Shown piece by piece: positions 23,945 through 32,179 of a DNA stretch of 50,672 nt (position 1 is its first letter; every line of letters starts with the position of its first letter). The DNA lies in NCBI GenBank assembly GCA_021776925.1, contig JAJFFB010000001.1, positions 1 through 50,672 of the forward strand, given 5' to 3'. The notes beneath the pieces were generated by a model. That model saw nothing but the letters and a program-made list of their open reading frames with translations, was not told the DNA's origin and did no database searches. The position numbers and the translations under genes were made by a program. The stretch comes from Planctomycetota bacterium. Its GTDB lineage: Bacteria > Planctomycetota > UBA1135.

Positions 23945-24991
23945 ATGCCCGCACCGAGTCCGCAACCCATCTACGCGCATCCTCCCCAGGGCCGGGTCCT
24001 GGTGACTGGTGCGGCCGGCTTCATCGGTTTTCATACCGTGCGCCGCCTGGTGCAACAGGGCTGGCAGGTCGACGGTCTGGACAATCTCGACCGCCGCACC
24101 GGCACGCGGCTGAAGTACGAGCGGCTGCGCGTGCTCGAGCAGTCTGACGCCTTCCGCTTCCATCTCGCCGACCTGACCGATCGCGGCGCGCTGGGCCGGG
24201 CTTTCGCCACCGGCAACTACCAGCGCGTGATCCACCTCGCCGCCCAGGTCGGGGTGCGCCGTTCGGTCGATGATCCGCACGCCTATCTCGAAGCCAACCT
24301 GCACGGTTTCCTCAACCTGCTCGAAGCCTGCCGCGAGGCGCGCATCGAGCACCTGGTCTACGCCAGTTCGTCCTCGGTCTACGGGGCCGTCGACGGTGCT
24401 TCCAGCGAGACCCACGCCGCCGACCACCCCGAGTCCTTCTACGCCGCGACCAAGCGCTCCAACGAGCTGATGGCGCACGCCTATTCGGCGCTGCACCGCG
24501 TGCCCTGTTCCGGGCTGCGTTTCTTCACCGTCTACGGGCCGTGGGGCCGCCCCGACATGGCGGTGTGGCGATTCGTCGATGCCGCGCTCAAGGGCCGACC
24601 GGTGCAGCTCTACAGCCACGGCGACATGCTGCGCGACTTCACCTACGTCGACGACGTGGTCGAATCGCTGTTGCGGGTATTTGATCAGCCACCGTTGGAC
24701 CAGTCCGGCGCGGGCGCGCCGTGGCGCCTGATCAACGTCGGCGGCGGACACCCGGTGCCGCTCTCCGACCTGGTGCGTGCGGTCGAGAAACACACCGGTC
24801 GTCCGCTGATCACCGAGATGAGCCCCGACCAGGCCGGCGACGTGAAAGTGACCTCGTGCGACCCGGTCGCCTTGCACAAACTGACCGGCTTCGTACCCGA
24901 GGTCACTCTCGACGAGGGCGTCGGTCGCTTCGTCGACTGGTACCGCGAGTTCTCCGCCGTGGCGCAGCCCTTGTCAGCGACCGCCAGTTAG
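23945..24991 (+). CDS. UDP-glucuronate 4-epimerase-like SDR enzyme
   Basis: The 348-residue protein has the NAD-binding motif VTGAAGFIGFH and the SDR catalytic motif YAATK, with SSSSVYG supplying the Ser. Segments such as VIHLAAQVGVRRSVDDPHAY, SGLRFFTVYGPWGRPDMA and MLRDFTYVDDVVESLLRV are those of UDP-glucuronate 4-epimerases (LpsL/Cap1J group), which convert UDP-GlcA to UDP-GalA. Its divergent neighbours can place a uronic acid on a polyprenyl carrier and then on lipid, so the set reads as one pathway (inference). A related NAD-dependent epimerase specificity cannot be excluded. Confidence 0.85.
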   Translation: MPAPSPQPIYAHPPQGRVLVTGAAGFIGFHTVRRLVQQGWQVDGLDNLDRRTGTRLKYERLRVLEQSDAFRFHLADLTDRGALGRAFATGNYQRVIHLAAQVGVRRSVDDPHAYLEANLHGFLNLLEACREARIEHLVYASSSSVYGAVDGASSETHAADHPESFYAATKRSNELMAHAYSALHRVPCSGLRFFTVYGPWGRPDMAVWRFVDAALKGRPVQLYSHGDMLRDFTYVDDVVESLLRVFDQPPLDQSGAGAPWRLINVGGGHPVPLSDLVRAVEKHTGRPLITEMSPDQAGDVKVTSCDPVALHKLTGFVPEVTLDEGVGRFVDWYREFSAVAQPLSATAS

Positions 24992-25018
24992 TCGCTCGGC
25001 CTTGGCCTGCGTGCGCGT

Positions 25019-26254
25019 TTAGTTGCTGCCGTAGTCGAGGCCGTAATCCTCGCCCGAGGCGACCAGGTCGATCCCGGGGTTGTCACCCGAGAACATGATG
25101 CCATCGGGCAGGTTGCCCATGGTCGGCGGATGGCGGTTGATCACCGCGTGCTCGAAATCGACGACTTCATTGACCACCACCACCGCGCCGGTCATGTGGG
25201 CGTGGCCGAGACCCTGGATCGAATTCCAGAAGTTGAGGCCGTGGAAGTTGGAGCTGTCGCCGCCACCCTGCTGGCCGGGATCGGTGACCGCCGCCGCGGG
25301 GGCGAGCAGACCGATGTGCGGCGCGCTGCCGGTACCGATGTTGCAGCTGTCCAGCACCACGGTGTTGCGCGGGCCCGAGCGCAGGTCGTAATCGGGCGGC
25401 GCCCACACCACCAGGCCGCCGTGCAGCTGGCAGTCGCTGACCGTCAGGGTCTCGCCCGCGGCCAGGATCACCACCACGGTCATGTCGGTGTTGATGCCCG
25501 AGAGTTCGGTGATCCCGTGTTCGACCCAGTAACCGGATGCCGGATCGAGATAGCCGTCGAGGTTCCACGCCGGCATCTTGAACGGAGTCTCGCGCGGAAT
25601 GATGTCGGTATTGCCGCCGAAGTAGTTGTTGCTGGTGTACTGATAGACCCCTTGGTTGGCGTGCGAGCCGACGATGGAAATGACTCCCAGTTCATCGCTG
25701 TTCTCGGTCCAGGTCGGCGCACCGAAGGCATCCAGGCGGTAATCCAGCACCGCGCCGACGGCGTCGGGGATCAAGGCCTCGCCGTTGATGCTGGCGCTCT
25801 TCATGTCGATGTCGGAGGACAGGAACACCACCGCCATGTCGCTCATGTCGCTGCCGGTCGAGACCACCATGTTCATGCGCAGCGCGCGGGTGGCGTTGCC
25901 GGAGCGGCCTTCGGCGCGCACGCTGACCTCGACCCCGGCGAGCTGGTCGTCCTCGATCAGGTCGATCGCAATGTGGAAGCGCGACCTGTCGGCCACATCG
26001 ATCCAGTCGTCGCCGGTGCCCTGCCAGTACGGGTCGTTCATCAGCTGGTTGCGCGAGTACTGCAGAGCCGCGTCGACGGCGAGTTCGGCGCGCACCGAAT
26101 CCGCGTCGTCGTGGGCCACGGCCACGGTGGCCTCCATGCTGCTATGTGCGCCGAGCGCCAGAGTCGCCAGCAAGGTTGAGAAGATCAGCGCGATGATCAT
26201 CACCGCTCCTGAGTCGCCTCTGGTTTTCTTGTTGTAGATTGCTTTCACCTTCAT
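25019..26254 (-). CDS. PilX-like pilus-associated protein (copy 2 of tandem pair)
   Basis: The protein has up to 411 residues. The N-terminus (GDSGAVMIIALIFSTLLATL) is a PilX-like membrane anchor without the Glu5 of major pilins. A long exported domain follows, including AVRAEGRSGNA-like VRAEGRSGNATRALRM, LIPDAVGAVLDYRLDAFG, GGLVVWAPPDYDLRSGPRN, NIGTGSAPHIGLLAPAA and NFHGLNFWNS. It is about half identical by eye to the next gene upstream, so the two arose by tandem duplication. GAGGAGGG abuts the ATG at 26254, so the GTG at 26248 (7-base spacing) may be the true start. It is the last gene of the pilus operon. A minor-pilin or tip-adhesin role is inferred. Confidence 0.78.
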   Translation of the reverse strand: MKVKAIYNKKTRGDSGAVMIIALIFSTLLATLALGAHSSMEATVAVAHDDADSVRAELAVDAALQYSRNQLMNDPYWQGTGDDWIDVADRSRFHIAIDLIEDDQLAGVEVSVRAEGRSGNATRALRMNMVVSTGSDMSDMAVVFLSSDIDMKSASINGEALIPDAVGAVLDYRLDAFGAPTWTENSDELGVISIVGSHANQGVYQYTSNNYFGGNTDIIPRETPFKMPAWNLDGYLDPASGYWVEHGITELSGINTDMTVVVILAAGETLTVSDCQLHGGLVVWAPPDYDLRSGPRNTVVLDSCNIGTGSAPHIGLLAPAAAVTDPGQQGGGDSSNFHGLNFWNSIQGLGHAHMTGAVVVVNEVVDFEHAVINRHPPTMGNLPDGIMFSGDNPGIDLVASGEDYGLDYGSN

Positions 26255-26263
26255 CCCTCCTCG

Positions 26264-27499
26264 TTACAGCGGGGGCGGCCCCAGATCTTCGCCGCCTGAA
26301 ATGATGTCGATCTCAGGCGCGGCGCCCTTGAGTTCGATCCCTGGGGGGGGGTCCTTCATCGTCGGCGGGTGGCTGTTGAACACCACGTCCTCGATCTCAT
26401 CGATTTCGTTGACCACGATGAGAATGCCGATCAGGTGGCCACGACGGAAGTCATCGGTCGAATTCCAGAAGTTGAAGCCGTGGAAGTTCATGCCCGGTCC
26501 GTCGGCGCGCACCTCTGCGGCGGGGGCGATCAGGCCGATGTGCGGCGCAGCTCCGGTGCCGATGTTTGAGCTTTCGACGCGGATGTAGTTGCGCGCGCCG
26601 TCGCGCAGGTTGTAGTCAGGCGGCGCCCACACCACGATGCCACCATGGATCTGGCAGTCCTTGAAACGGAATTCCTCGCCCGGGGCGAGGACCAGGACGA
26701 TGGTCTGATTGGTGGTCACGTCCTCCAGTTCGCCCTCCGCCGAGATGATCCAGTGGCCGGCGGCAGGATCGAGATAGGAGTCCAGGTTCCAGCCCGGCAT
26801 GTAGACCGGACTGTCGCGCTGCACGATGTCATTCTTGCCTTTGAACCACTTGGTGCTGGTGAACTGATGGATCTTCTTGTTCGCCTGGCTGTTCTCAATC
26901 TCGCGCTCGCCGAGCGGGTCGGTGTTCAAGGCCCATACCTGGTTGCCAAAGGCGTCGAGGCTGTAGTCCATGACCGCGCCGACCGCGTCCGGAATCAGCA
27001 CGTCGCCGTGGATCTTGGCGTCCTCCAGTTCCAGCTCCTGGCTAGAGGTCAGGAGCATCAAGGACATGCCGTCGAAGTTTTCACCGCTGCTGACCATCAG
27101 TTCCAGGCGCAGCGCGCGCACCGCGTTACCCGAGCGGCCTTCGGCGCGCACCACCACGCGCGCGCTCTGCGGCAGGTTGTCCTCGATCATGGTGACGATG
27201 ACCTGGAAGCTGGCCGAATCCGCCAACGGGATCCAAGCGCCGCCGGTGCCATCCCACAGAGAATCGTTGGCGAGCTGGTTGCGCGCGTACTGCATCGCCG
27301 CGTCGGCGGCGAGCTCGGCGCGGATGGTGTCGCTCTGGTCACGCGCCACCGCGACGGTGGATTCCATGCTGCTGGCCGAGCTCAGCGCCAGCGACGCCAG
27401 CATGGTGGTGAACAGCAACGCGATGATCATCACCGCACCACGGTCCTTACGACCCGTCTCGCCTCTCTTTGGATGCAATTTCATGCTTGGTGGCAACAA
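26264..27499 (-). CDS. PilX-like pilus-associated protein (copy 1 of tandem pair)
   Basis: The protein has 411 residues from a TTG at 27499, chosen because GGAGG (27510-27506) lies 6 bases upstream; the ATG at 27484 would be 21 bases away. The N-terminal anchor is DRGAVMIIALLFTTMLASLA. The exported domain shares VRAEGRSGNAVRALRLEL, LIPDAVGAVMDYSLDAFG, GGIVVWAPPDYNLRDGARN and IGTGAAPHIGLIAPAAEV with its neighbour. Nine G at 26343-26351 encode prolines near the C-terminus. The two copies are 9 bases apart. The sequence suggests a pilus-like structural protein exported with the pseudopilins; its ligand is unknown. Confidence 0.78.
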   Translation of the reverse strand: MLPPSMKLHPKRGETGRKDRGAVMIIALLFTTMLASLALSSASSMESTVAVARDQSDTIRAELAADAAMQYARNQLANDSLWDGTGGAWIPLADSASFQVIVTMIEDNLPQSARVVVRAEGRSGNAVRALRLELMVSSGENFDGMSLMLLTSSQELELEDAKIHGDVLIPDAVGAVMDYSLDAFGNQVWALNTDPLGEREIENSQANKKIHQFTSTKWFKGKNDIVQRDSPVYMPGWNLDSYLDPAAGHWIISAEGELEDVTTNQTIVLVLAPGEEFRFKDCQIHGGIVVWAPPDYNLRDGARNYIRVESSNIGTGAAPHIGLIAPAAEVRADGPGMNFHGFNFWNSTDDFRRGHLIGILIVVNEIDEIEDVVFNSHPPTMKDPPPGIELKGAAPEIDIISGGEDLGPPPL

Positions 27500-27580
27500 C
27501 CTTTGCCTCCTTTGCGGATGACCGGCGCGGGCGCTTGATGCGAATGCAATGCAAATGGCGCAAGCCCTGCCATAGTCCGC

Positions 27581-28105
27581 TCAATTATCGGCCAGGACCC
27601 AGGACGAGGCGCTCAGCTCCACCGAACGCCCGGTGCTGACGTTGCCGGCTTCCTGTCCCGAATTCTCTTCCAGGGTCCAGCGTGCCACTACCCGGCCGAC
27701 GCCGCCGCTCGGCCCGGCCTCGGTTTCGATCTCGAACTGCTGCAGGCCGGTGATCACGGTTTCCTGGTCGACGCCGTCGGACACGCGCAGGATCTGGTCG
27801 GTGGGCGACCAGCTCCAGGACCACGCCTCATCGTTGACCCCGGTGACCAGGTCGATGGTCCAGCCGCTGAGCGCATCGCCGCTGATGCTGACGTCCGAGG
27901 CGAAGCGCACGTCGACCATCAGTCGTTCCATCGAACGCCGCCCAAGGAGGCGCGTGTGCATGCGCGCGTCGCCCTCGCGCACCACCGCGTAGGACTCGCT
28001 GGTGCTGTAAAGAGCTCCGAGCAGCAGCACCATGGCCACCGCGGTGGCCACCAGCAGCTCCACCAGGGTGAAGCCAGCGGCACCGGATCGGCGCCGCGTC
28101 CTCAT
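27581..28105 (-). CDS. Minor pseudopilin, PilW/GspJ-like
   Basis: The 174-residue protein has a type IV prepilin N-terminus, GAAGFTLVELLVATAVAMVL, with cleavage expected after the Gly before FTLVE and Glu at mature position 5. The C-terminal domain is beta-rich (WTIDLVTGVNDEAWSWSW). Size and position after GspI- and GspH-like genes fit a GspJ/PilW minor pseudopilin that helps start pilus or pseudopilus assembly. The start overlaps the previous stop (ATGA). A gap of 81 bases with no feature separates it from the PilX-like pair. Confidence 0.82.
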   Translation of the reverse strand: MRTRRRSGAAGFTLVELLVATAVAMVLLLGALYSTSESYAVVREGDARMHTRLLGRRSMERLMVDVRFASDVSISGDALSGWTIDLVTGVNDEAWSWSWSPTDQILRVSDGVDQETVITGLQQFEIETEAGPSGGVGRVVARWTLEENSGQEAGNVSTGRSVELSASSWVLADN

Positions 28106-28608
28106 GGAGCCCCCACGGGTTCCGCGGTGACCGAGCCGGTCAGTTCGCTGACGCGCAGCCGCCAGGCGGTGCGGCCGTTGCTGACGCGCATCTCGCTCGG
28201 TTCAGGACAGCGTCCGCTGGCCTGGAACACCGCGTCGCCAGCCACACCCACCACCGCCTGGAAGACCATCGGCTGGTCGAGCGTGCGCCAGCCGTCGGCG
28301 TCGGCCAGATCTCCCGGCAGGACCACGCCGGTGGCGTCGACCACGCGCCAGCGGCGGCCGGCGACGTCGTAGTCAAAGGTGGTCTCGCGCCAGGTGGTGC
28401 GCGCCCAGCTGCGCGCCCGCACCAGGTCACCGACCAAGCGGCGCACCTCGGTGTTGACCTCGTCGCGTTCCTGCAGGAAGGGCAGCGCCATCAGCGACAT
28501 GACGGCGGTGATGGAGAGCACCACCAGCACTTCCATCAGCGTGTAGCCCGAGCGCTGGGCGCGCGGAGCACGACGTCGGCGCAGGCCTAGTTCTCGCCCA
28601 CCAGCCAT
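28102..28608 (-). CDS. Minor pseudopilin, GspH/FimT-like
   Basis: The 168-residue protein has a basic leader and the prepilin motif SGYTLMEVLVVLSITAVMSL, cleaved after the Gly. A GspH-type beta domain follows (TTFDYDVAGRRWRVVDATG). It overlaps the end of the GspI-like gene by 22 bases and the start of the next gene by 4, so the three minor pseudopilins are tightly coupled. It probably forms part of the pseudopilus tip complex. Confidence 0.83.
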   Translation of the reverse strand: MAGGRELGLRRRRAPRAQRSGYTLMEVLVVLSITAVMSLMALPFLQERDEVNTEVRRLVGDLVRARSWARTTWRETTFDYDVAGRRWRVVDATGVVLPGDLADADGWRTLDQPMVFQAVVGVAGDAVFQASGRCPEPSEMRVSNGRTAWRLRVSELTGSVTAEPVGAP

Positions 28609-29024
28609 GAGGCCTCCAATAGGCGTTTGCCGCGCAGGGTGATGTCGGCGGTCAGCAGGCGCGTGGTCGAGGCGCCCGCGCCGACCACCGTCCCGGGATC
28701 GAGGTCGGCCACCGGCACCACGCTGAGGGCGATGCTCGCCGATTCCGCTCCGGGCAGCGGGTCGCCGTTGCCGAGCAGCGGGGCGAAACTGGTGCCGTCG
28801 AGCGCGTCGATCTCGGCCAAAGTCAGGCCGTGGCAGTATTCGCGCAGTTCGCGCATCGCGTCGACCGCCACCGCGGCTTGTTCCATGCCGCTCAGCGCGC
28901 GCAGACCGCCACGCAGCGAGGCCAGCGCCGAGGTGCTGACCAGCGCCACCAGGACCAGCGCGATGACCACTTCCAGCAGCGAGAAGCCGCTGGCGTGGGC
29001 GCGTGGTTGGTGGGCTATCCTCAT
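28587..29024 (-). CDS. Minor pseudopilin, GspI/PilV-like
   Basis: From the ATG at 29024, which overlaps the GspF stop (ATGA), the protein has 145 residues. The prepilin motif is ASGFSLLEVVIALVLVALVS. The short C-terminal domain includes LREYCHGLTLAEIDALDG. The longer frame upstream runs through the GspF gene and was rejected. GspI-type pilins form the base of the tip complex in type II secretion; that role is inferred from gene order I-H-J. Confidence 0.82.
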   Translation of the reverse strand: MRIAHQPRAHASGFSLLEVVIALVLVALVSTSALASLRGGLRALSGMEQAAVAVDAMRELREYCHGLTLAEIDALDGTSFAPLLGNGDPLPGAESASIALSVVPVADLDPGTVVGAGASTTRLLTADITLRGKRLLEASWLVGEN

Positions 29025-30178
29025 CCGACGAATTTGGCCATCTGCAGGATCGGGGTCATCAGCGCGACGACGACGAAACCGACGCACACGCCGGCGATCA
29101 TGACGGTGACCGGGCCGAGCAGGCCGGTGAAGGTCTTCAGGGCGGCGTCGGTCTCGCGATCGAGGAACCCGGCGGCGGTGCGCAGGCTCTCATCGAGCGA
29201 GCCCGAGGACTCGCCGGCGATCATCATCTGCATCAGGGCGGGGGGCAGGTCGCCGCCCTCCAAGGCGGTGTACAAGGGGTGGCCGTCGCGCACCACGTCG
29301 CCGGCCTTGTCCCACATGCGCTGCAGCTTGGGCAGCGCCGAGACCTGGCGCGCGTGTTCGAGGCCGGTCAGGATCGGCACCCCCGATTCCAGCGTCAGCG
29401 CCAGAGTGGTCACCGAACGCGCGACGTAGGCCTTGTGGATAAAGGTGCCGATCACCGGCAGGCGCGAGATGAGGTCGAACATCATGCTCTGCACGCGGCG
29501 GTTCTTGGCCATCAGGATGATCCCGCCGATGACGAAACCGAAGGCCGCGAAGGCGACCCACGGCGAGTCGCGCAGGAACTGGCTGGCGGCGAGCACGATC
29601 TTGGTCGTGGTCGGCAGCAGTTCCGGCTTCGACATCAGGATGCTCTCGAACTTGGGCACCAGCAGGATCAGGATGCCGGTGGTGATCGCCAGGGTGAACA
29701 GCAACAGGAAGCCGGGATAGGCCAGCGCGCCGATGATCTTGCCGCGAATGGTCATCTGCTTGCGCATCAGCTCCTCGGCACGGCCCAGCGATTCGCCCAG
29801 CGCACCGGCCTTCTCGCCAGCGGCGAGCAGGTGCACCACGTAGGACTCGAAACAGCGCGGCAGACAGGACAAGGCCACGCTCAGATCACTGCCGCCTTCG
29901 ACGAGGGTGGTGATCTTGGTCAGCACGCGCTCCTGCGCGCCGGTCTGCGCGTGCTCGATCAGAGTGCGCAGCGACGACAACATCGGCACGCCTGCTTCGA
30001 GCATCGACTTGAGCTGGATGACGATGTGCAGCGCTTCCTTGCTGCTCAGCTTCAAGCGGTAGTCGATCATCGAATCGACCGCGCCGGCGTGCTTGATGGC
30101 CACCTGCACGCCGCCGCCGATGGTGCCTCCACTGGCGTGATGGTCACCGGCCGATCTGCGTTGGGCGGCTAGTTTCAA
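29021..30178 (-). CDS. Inner-membrane platform protein GspF/PilC-like
   Basis: The 385-residue protein starts at a TTG (30178) that overlaps the ATPase stop and has GGAGG 6 bases upstream; an internal ATG at 30070 lacks this. Two T2SSF domains are visible: LHIVIQLKSMLEAGVPMLSS near residue 55 and SVTTLALTLESGVPILTG near residue 255. GEKAGALGESL and GESSGSLDESL recur at matching positions. Three hydrophobic helices are present, the last near the C-terminus (TVMIAGVCVGFVVVALMTPI). It is the platform on which the GspE/PilB ATPase drives pseudopilin assembly. Confidence 0.9.
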   Translation of the reverse strand: MKLAAQRRSAGDHHASGGTIGGGVQVAIKHAGAVDSMIDYRLKLSSKEALHIVIQLKSMLEAGVPMLSSLRTLIEHAQTGAQERVLTKITTLVEGGSDLSVALSCLPRCFESYVVHLLAAGEKAGALGESLGRAEELMRKQMTIRGKIIGALAYPGFLLLFTLAITTGILILLVPKFESILMSKPELLPTTTKIVLAASQFLRDSPWVAFAAFGFVIGGIILMAKNRRVQSMMFDLISRLPVIGTFIHKAYVARSVTTLALTLESGVPILTGLEHARQVSALPKLQRMWDKAGDVVRDGHPLYTALEGGDLPPALMQMMIAGESSGSLDESLRTAAGFLDRETDAALKTFTGLLGPVTVMIAGVCVGFVVVALMTPILQMAKFVG

Positions 30179-32121
30179 GAAGTGCCTCCGGCGCGCAAGG
30201 CCTCCTCCAGAGAAGTCTTGCCCTCGTTCACTCTGCGGATGCCGTCAAGCAGCAATGAAGTCATTCCGCGGTTAATAGCCAGATCACGGGCGTCGTCGCT
30301 GGACGGATTCGCGGCCAGCAGCTCGCGCATCTCCTCGTCGGCGTTCATGATCTCGAAGACACCCAGACGGCCGGCGTAGCCGTGTCCGCGGCACGCGGCA
30401 CAGCCGATCGAGGTGTAGGCGCGGCCGGACTGCAGACCCAGTTGGCGATAACGCTCGAGCACCGCCGGCTGCAGGTTGGCCGGGCGCTTGCACGCCTCGC
30501 ACAGGCGCCGCACCAGGCGCTGGGCCATGACCAGGCGCAGCGTGGCGGAAACCAGGAAGGGTTCGATGCCCATCTGGATCAAGCGCGTCGCCGCCGAGGG
30601 CGCGTCGTTGGTGTGCAGCGTCGCCAGCACCAGGTGGCCGGTGAGCGAGGCCTCGACTGCGATCTCGGCGGTTTCGGTGTCGCGGATCTCACCGATCATG
30701 ATCACGTCCGGATCCTGACGCAGCAGCGCGCGCAGGCAGGTGCTGAAGTCGAGGCCGGCGCGGGTGTTGACCTGGGTCTGGTTGACCCCTGGCAGCGACC
30801 TTTCGACCGGGTTCTCCACCGTCGAAACGTTGATCTCTGGGCCGACCACCTCGGACAGCACCGAGTAAAGAGTGGTGGTCTTGCCCGAGCCGGTCGGCCC
30901 GGTCACCAGAACCAGGCCGAAGGGCGCGTGGATGGTGCCGCGCAGCAGATCCAGGTCCTTTTCGCTGAAGCCGAACTGGTCCAGCGCCGGGCTCTTCTGG
31001 GTGCGGTCGAGGATCCGCAGCACCGCCTTTTCGCCGTAGACGGTGGGCAGCGTGTTGACGCGCAGGTCGACGTCACGGCTGCCGTCCTGGAAGTGGATGC
31101 GCCCGTCCTGTGGCAAGCGTTTCTCCGAAATGTCGCAGTCGGCCATCACCTTGATGCGCGCGCATAGGGATGCGCCCTGGGTGATGTGGTAGCGCTCGAC
31201 CTCGTGCAGGCGCCCGTCGACGCGGTAGCGCAGCAGGTAGCAATTCTCATCCGGTTCGAGGTGGATGTCGGAGGCCCCTTCGATCAAGGCGCGCAACAGC
31301 AGTCCGTCGAAACGGTCGGCCGACGACACCTCGTCGGCGACCACCACCTGGCTGGCGGCCTTGACCCCGGCGCCGGTGCGCTGGACCAGGTCGAGACCGG
31401 CCTGGATCTCGGTGTTGGTGGTGACCGAGGCATACACGCGCAGGCCCGAAGCCTGACGCACTGTGTCGACCGCGTAGACGTCCGACGGGTCGAGCACCGC
31501 GACGGCGAGCAGGTCTTCCATCTGCAGGAAGGGCAGCACCCCGTGGGCGCGCAGATCGGCCAGCGGCACGCCGTGTTCGATGGTGACGTCGAGCAGGTTC
31601 TGTCCTACCGGCCGCAGGAATGGAATGCCGTGCTGGCGCCCACGGGCGAAGGCCAGGTCGTCGTCGCTGACCAGGCCGCGCTGCAGCAGCACCTGCGGCA
31701 GCGTCAGTCCGGCGGGGCCGGCTTCGGTGAGAGCCTCGGCCACCTGTGGAGCGTCGAGGATGCCGAGCTGCACCAGCACCTCCTTCAGCGGCAGGGCCAG
31801 TTCGCGCGCCGGGGCTTCTTCGTCGGCGTCGGCGAAGGGCAGGCGCGCGTCCAGGCGCAGCGCGGAGCGCGCCGCGCGCAGCGGCGGCGAAGGCGTGGCG
31901 ATGACCGCGTGCACTCCGTCGAGAATCAGCTGCTCGATGCCGTTGACCAGATACTCGAAGCCGCGCGAGTCGAGGTCGCGGACACCGGATCCATCCAGCT
32001 CGAGCCGCTGGCGGCCGGCGCAGCGTGCAAACAGCTTCTCCAGGTCTTCCGAACGCCCCATGTTGATGGCGGCAGGAAGAACGAGGCCGGCGGCGGTTTC
32101 GTTGGAGGGGGGGTGGGTCAT
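30175..32121 (-). CDS. Assembly ATPase GspE/PilB-like with N-terminal STAS-like domain
   Basis: The protein has 648 residues. Residues about 12-97 are STAS-like: LVLPAAINM, LELDGSGVRDLDSRGFEYLV, and GVHAVIATPSPPLRAA. Ser52 in LDSRG is at the position phosphorylated in anti-sigma antagonists. Residues about 105-240 are a GspE/MshEN N-terminal domain (LPLKEVLVQLGILD, LLQRGLVSDDDLAFAR). The C-terminal 380 residues are the ATPase: Walker A GPTGSGKTTTLYSVL near 405, the Asp box, Walker B DPDVIMIGEIRD, the His box TGHLVLATLHTND, and a CxxC pair (CEACK, CAACR) for zinc. It powers polymer assembly. A STAS fusion is not the usual layout. A full Shine-Dalgarno sequence precedes the ATG. Confidence 0.92.
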   Translation of the reverse strand: MTHPPSNETAAGLVLPAAINMGRSEDLEKLFARCAGRQRLELDGSGVRDLDSRGFEYLVNGIEQLILDGVHAVIATPSPPLRAARSALRLDARLPFADADEEAPARELALPLKEVLVQLGILDAPQVAEALTEAGPAGLTLPQVLLQRGLVSDDDLAFARGRQHGIPFLRPVGQNLLDVTIEHGVPLADLRAHGVLPFLQMEDLLAVAVLDPSDVYAVDTVRQASGLRVYASVTTNTEIQAGLDLVQRTGAGVKAASQVVVADEVSSADRFDGLLLRALIEGASDIHLEPDENCYLLRYRVDGRLHEVERYHITQGASLCARIKVMADCDISEKRLPQDGRIHFQDGSRDVDLRVNTLPTVYGEKAVLRILDRTQKSPALDQFGFSEKDLDLLRGTIHAPFGLVLVTGPTGSGKTTTLYSVLSEVVGPEINVSTVENPVERSLPGVNQTQVNTRAGLDFSTCLRALLRQDPDVIMIGEIRDTETAEIAVEASLTGHLVLATLHTNDAPSAATRLIQMGIEPFLVSATLRLVMAQRLVRRLCEACKRPANLQPAVLERYRQLGLQSGRAYTSIGCAACRGHGYAGRLGVFEIMNADEEMRELLAANPSSDDARDLAINRGMTSLLLDGIRRVNEGKTSLEEALRAGGTS

Positions 32122-32125
32122 GGGA

Positions 32126-32135
32126 CCACCTCCTT
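32126..32135 (-). promoter_or_regulatory. Unusually complete Shine-Dalgarno sequence of the GspE gene
   Basis: AAGGAGGTGG lies 4 bases before the ATG, with the GGAGG core 7 bases away. It is the strongest ribosome-binding site in the operon and sits in its largest internal gap apart from that before the PilX pair. A GC-rich self-complementary stretch lies just upstream (about 32158-32178). Strong independent initiation of the ATPase is implied. Confidence 0.6.
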
Positions 32136-32179
32136 TACGGTGGGGGGTGGCCTGGGCTGAAGCCGCGCGCGGCGCGCAG

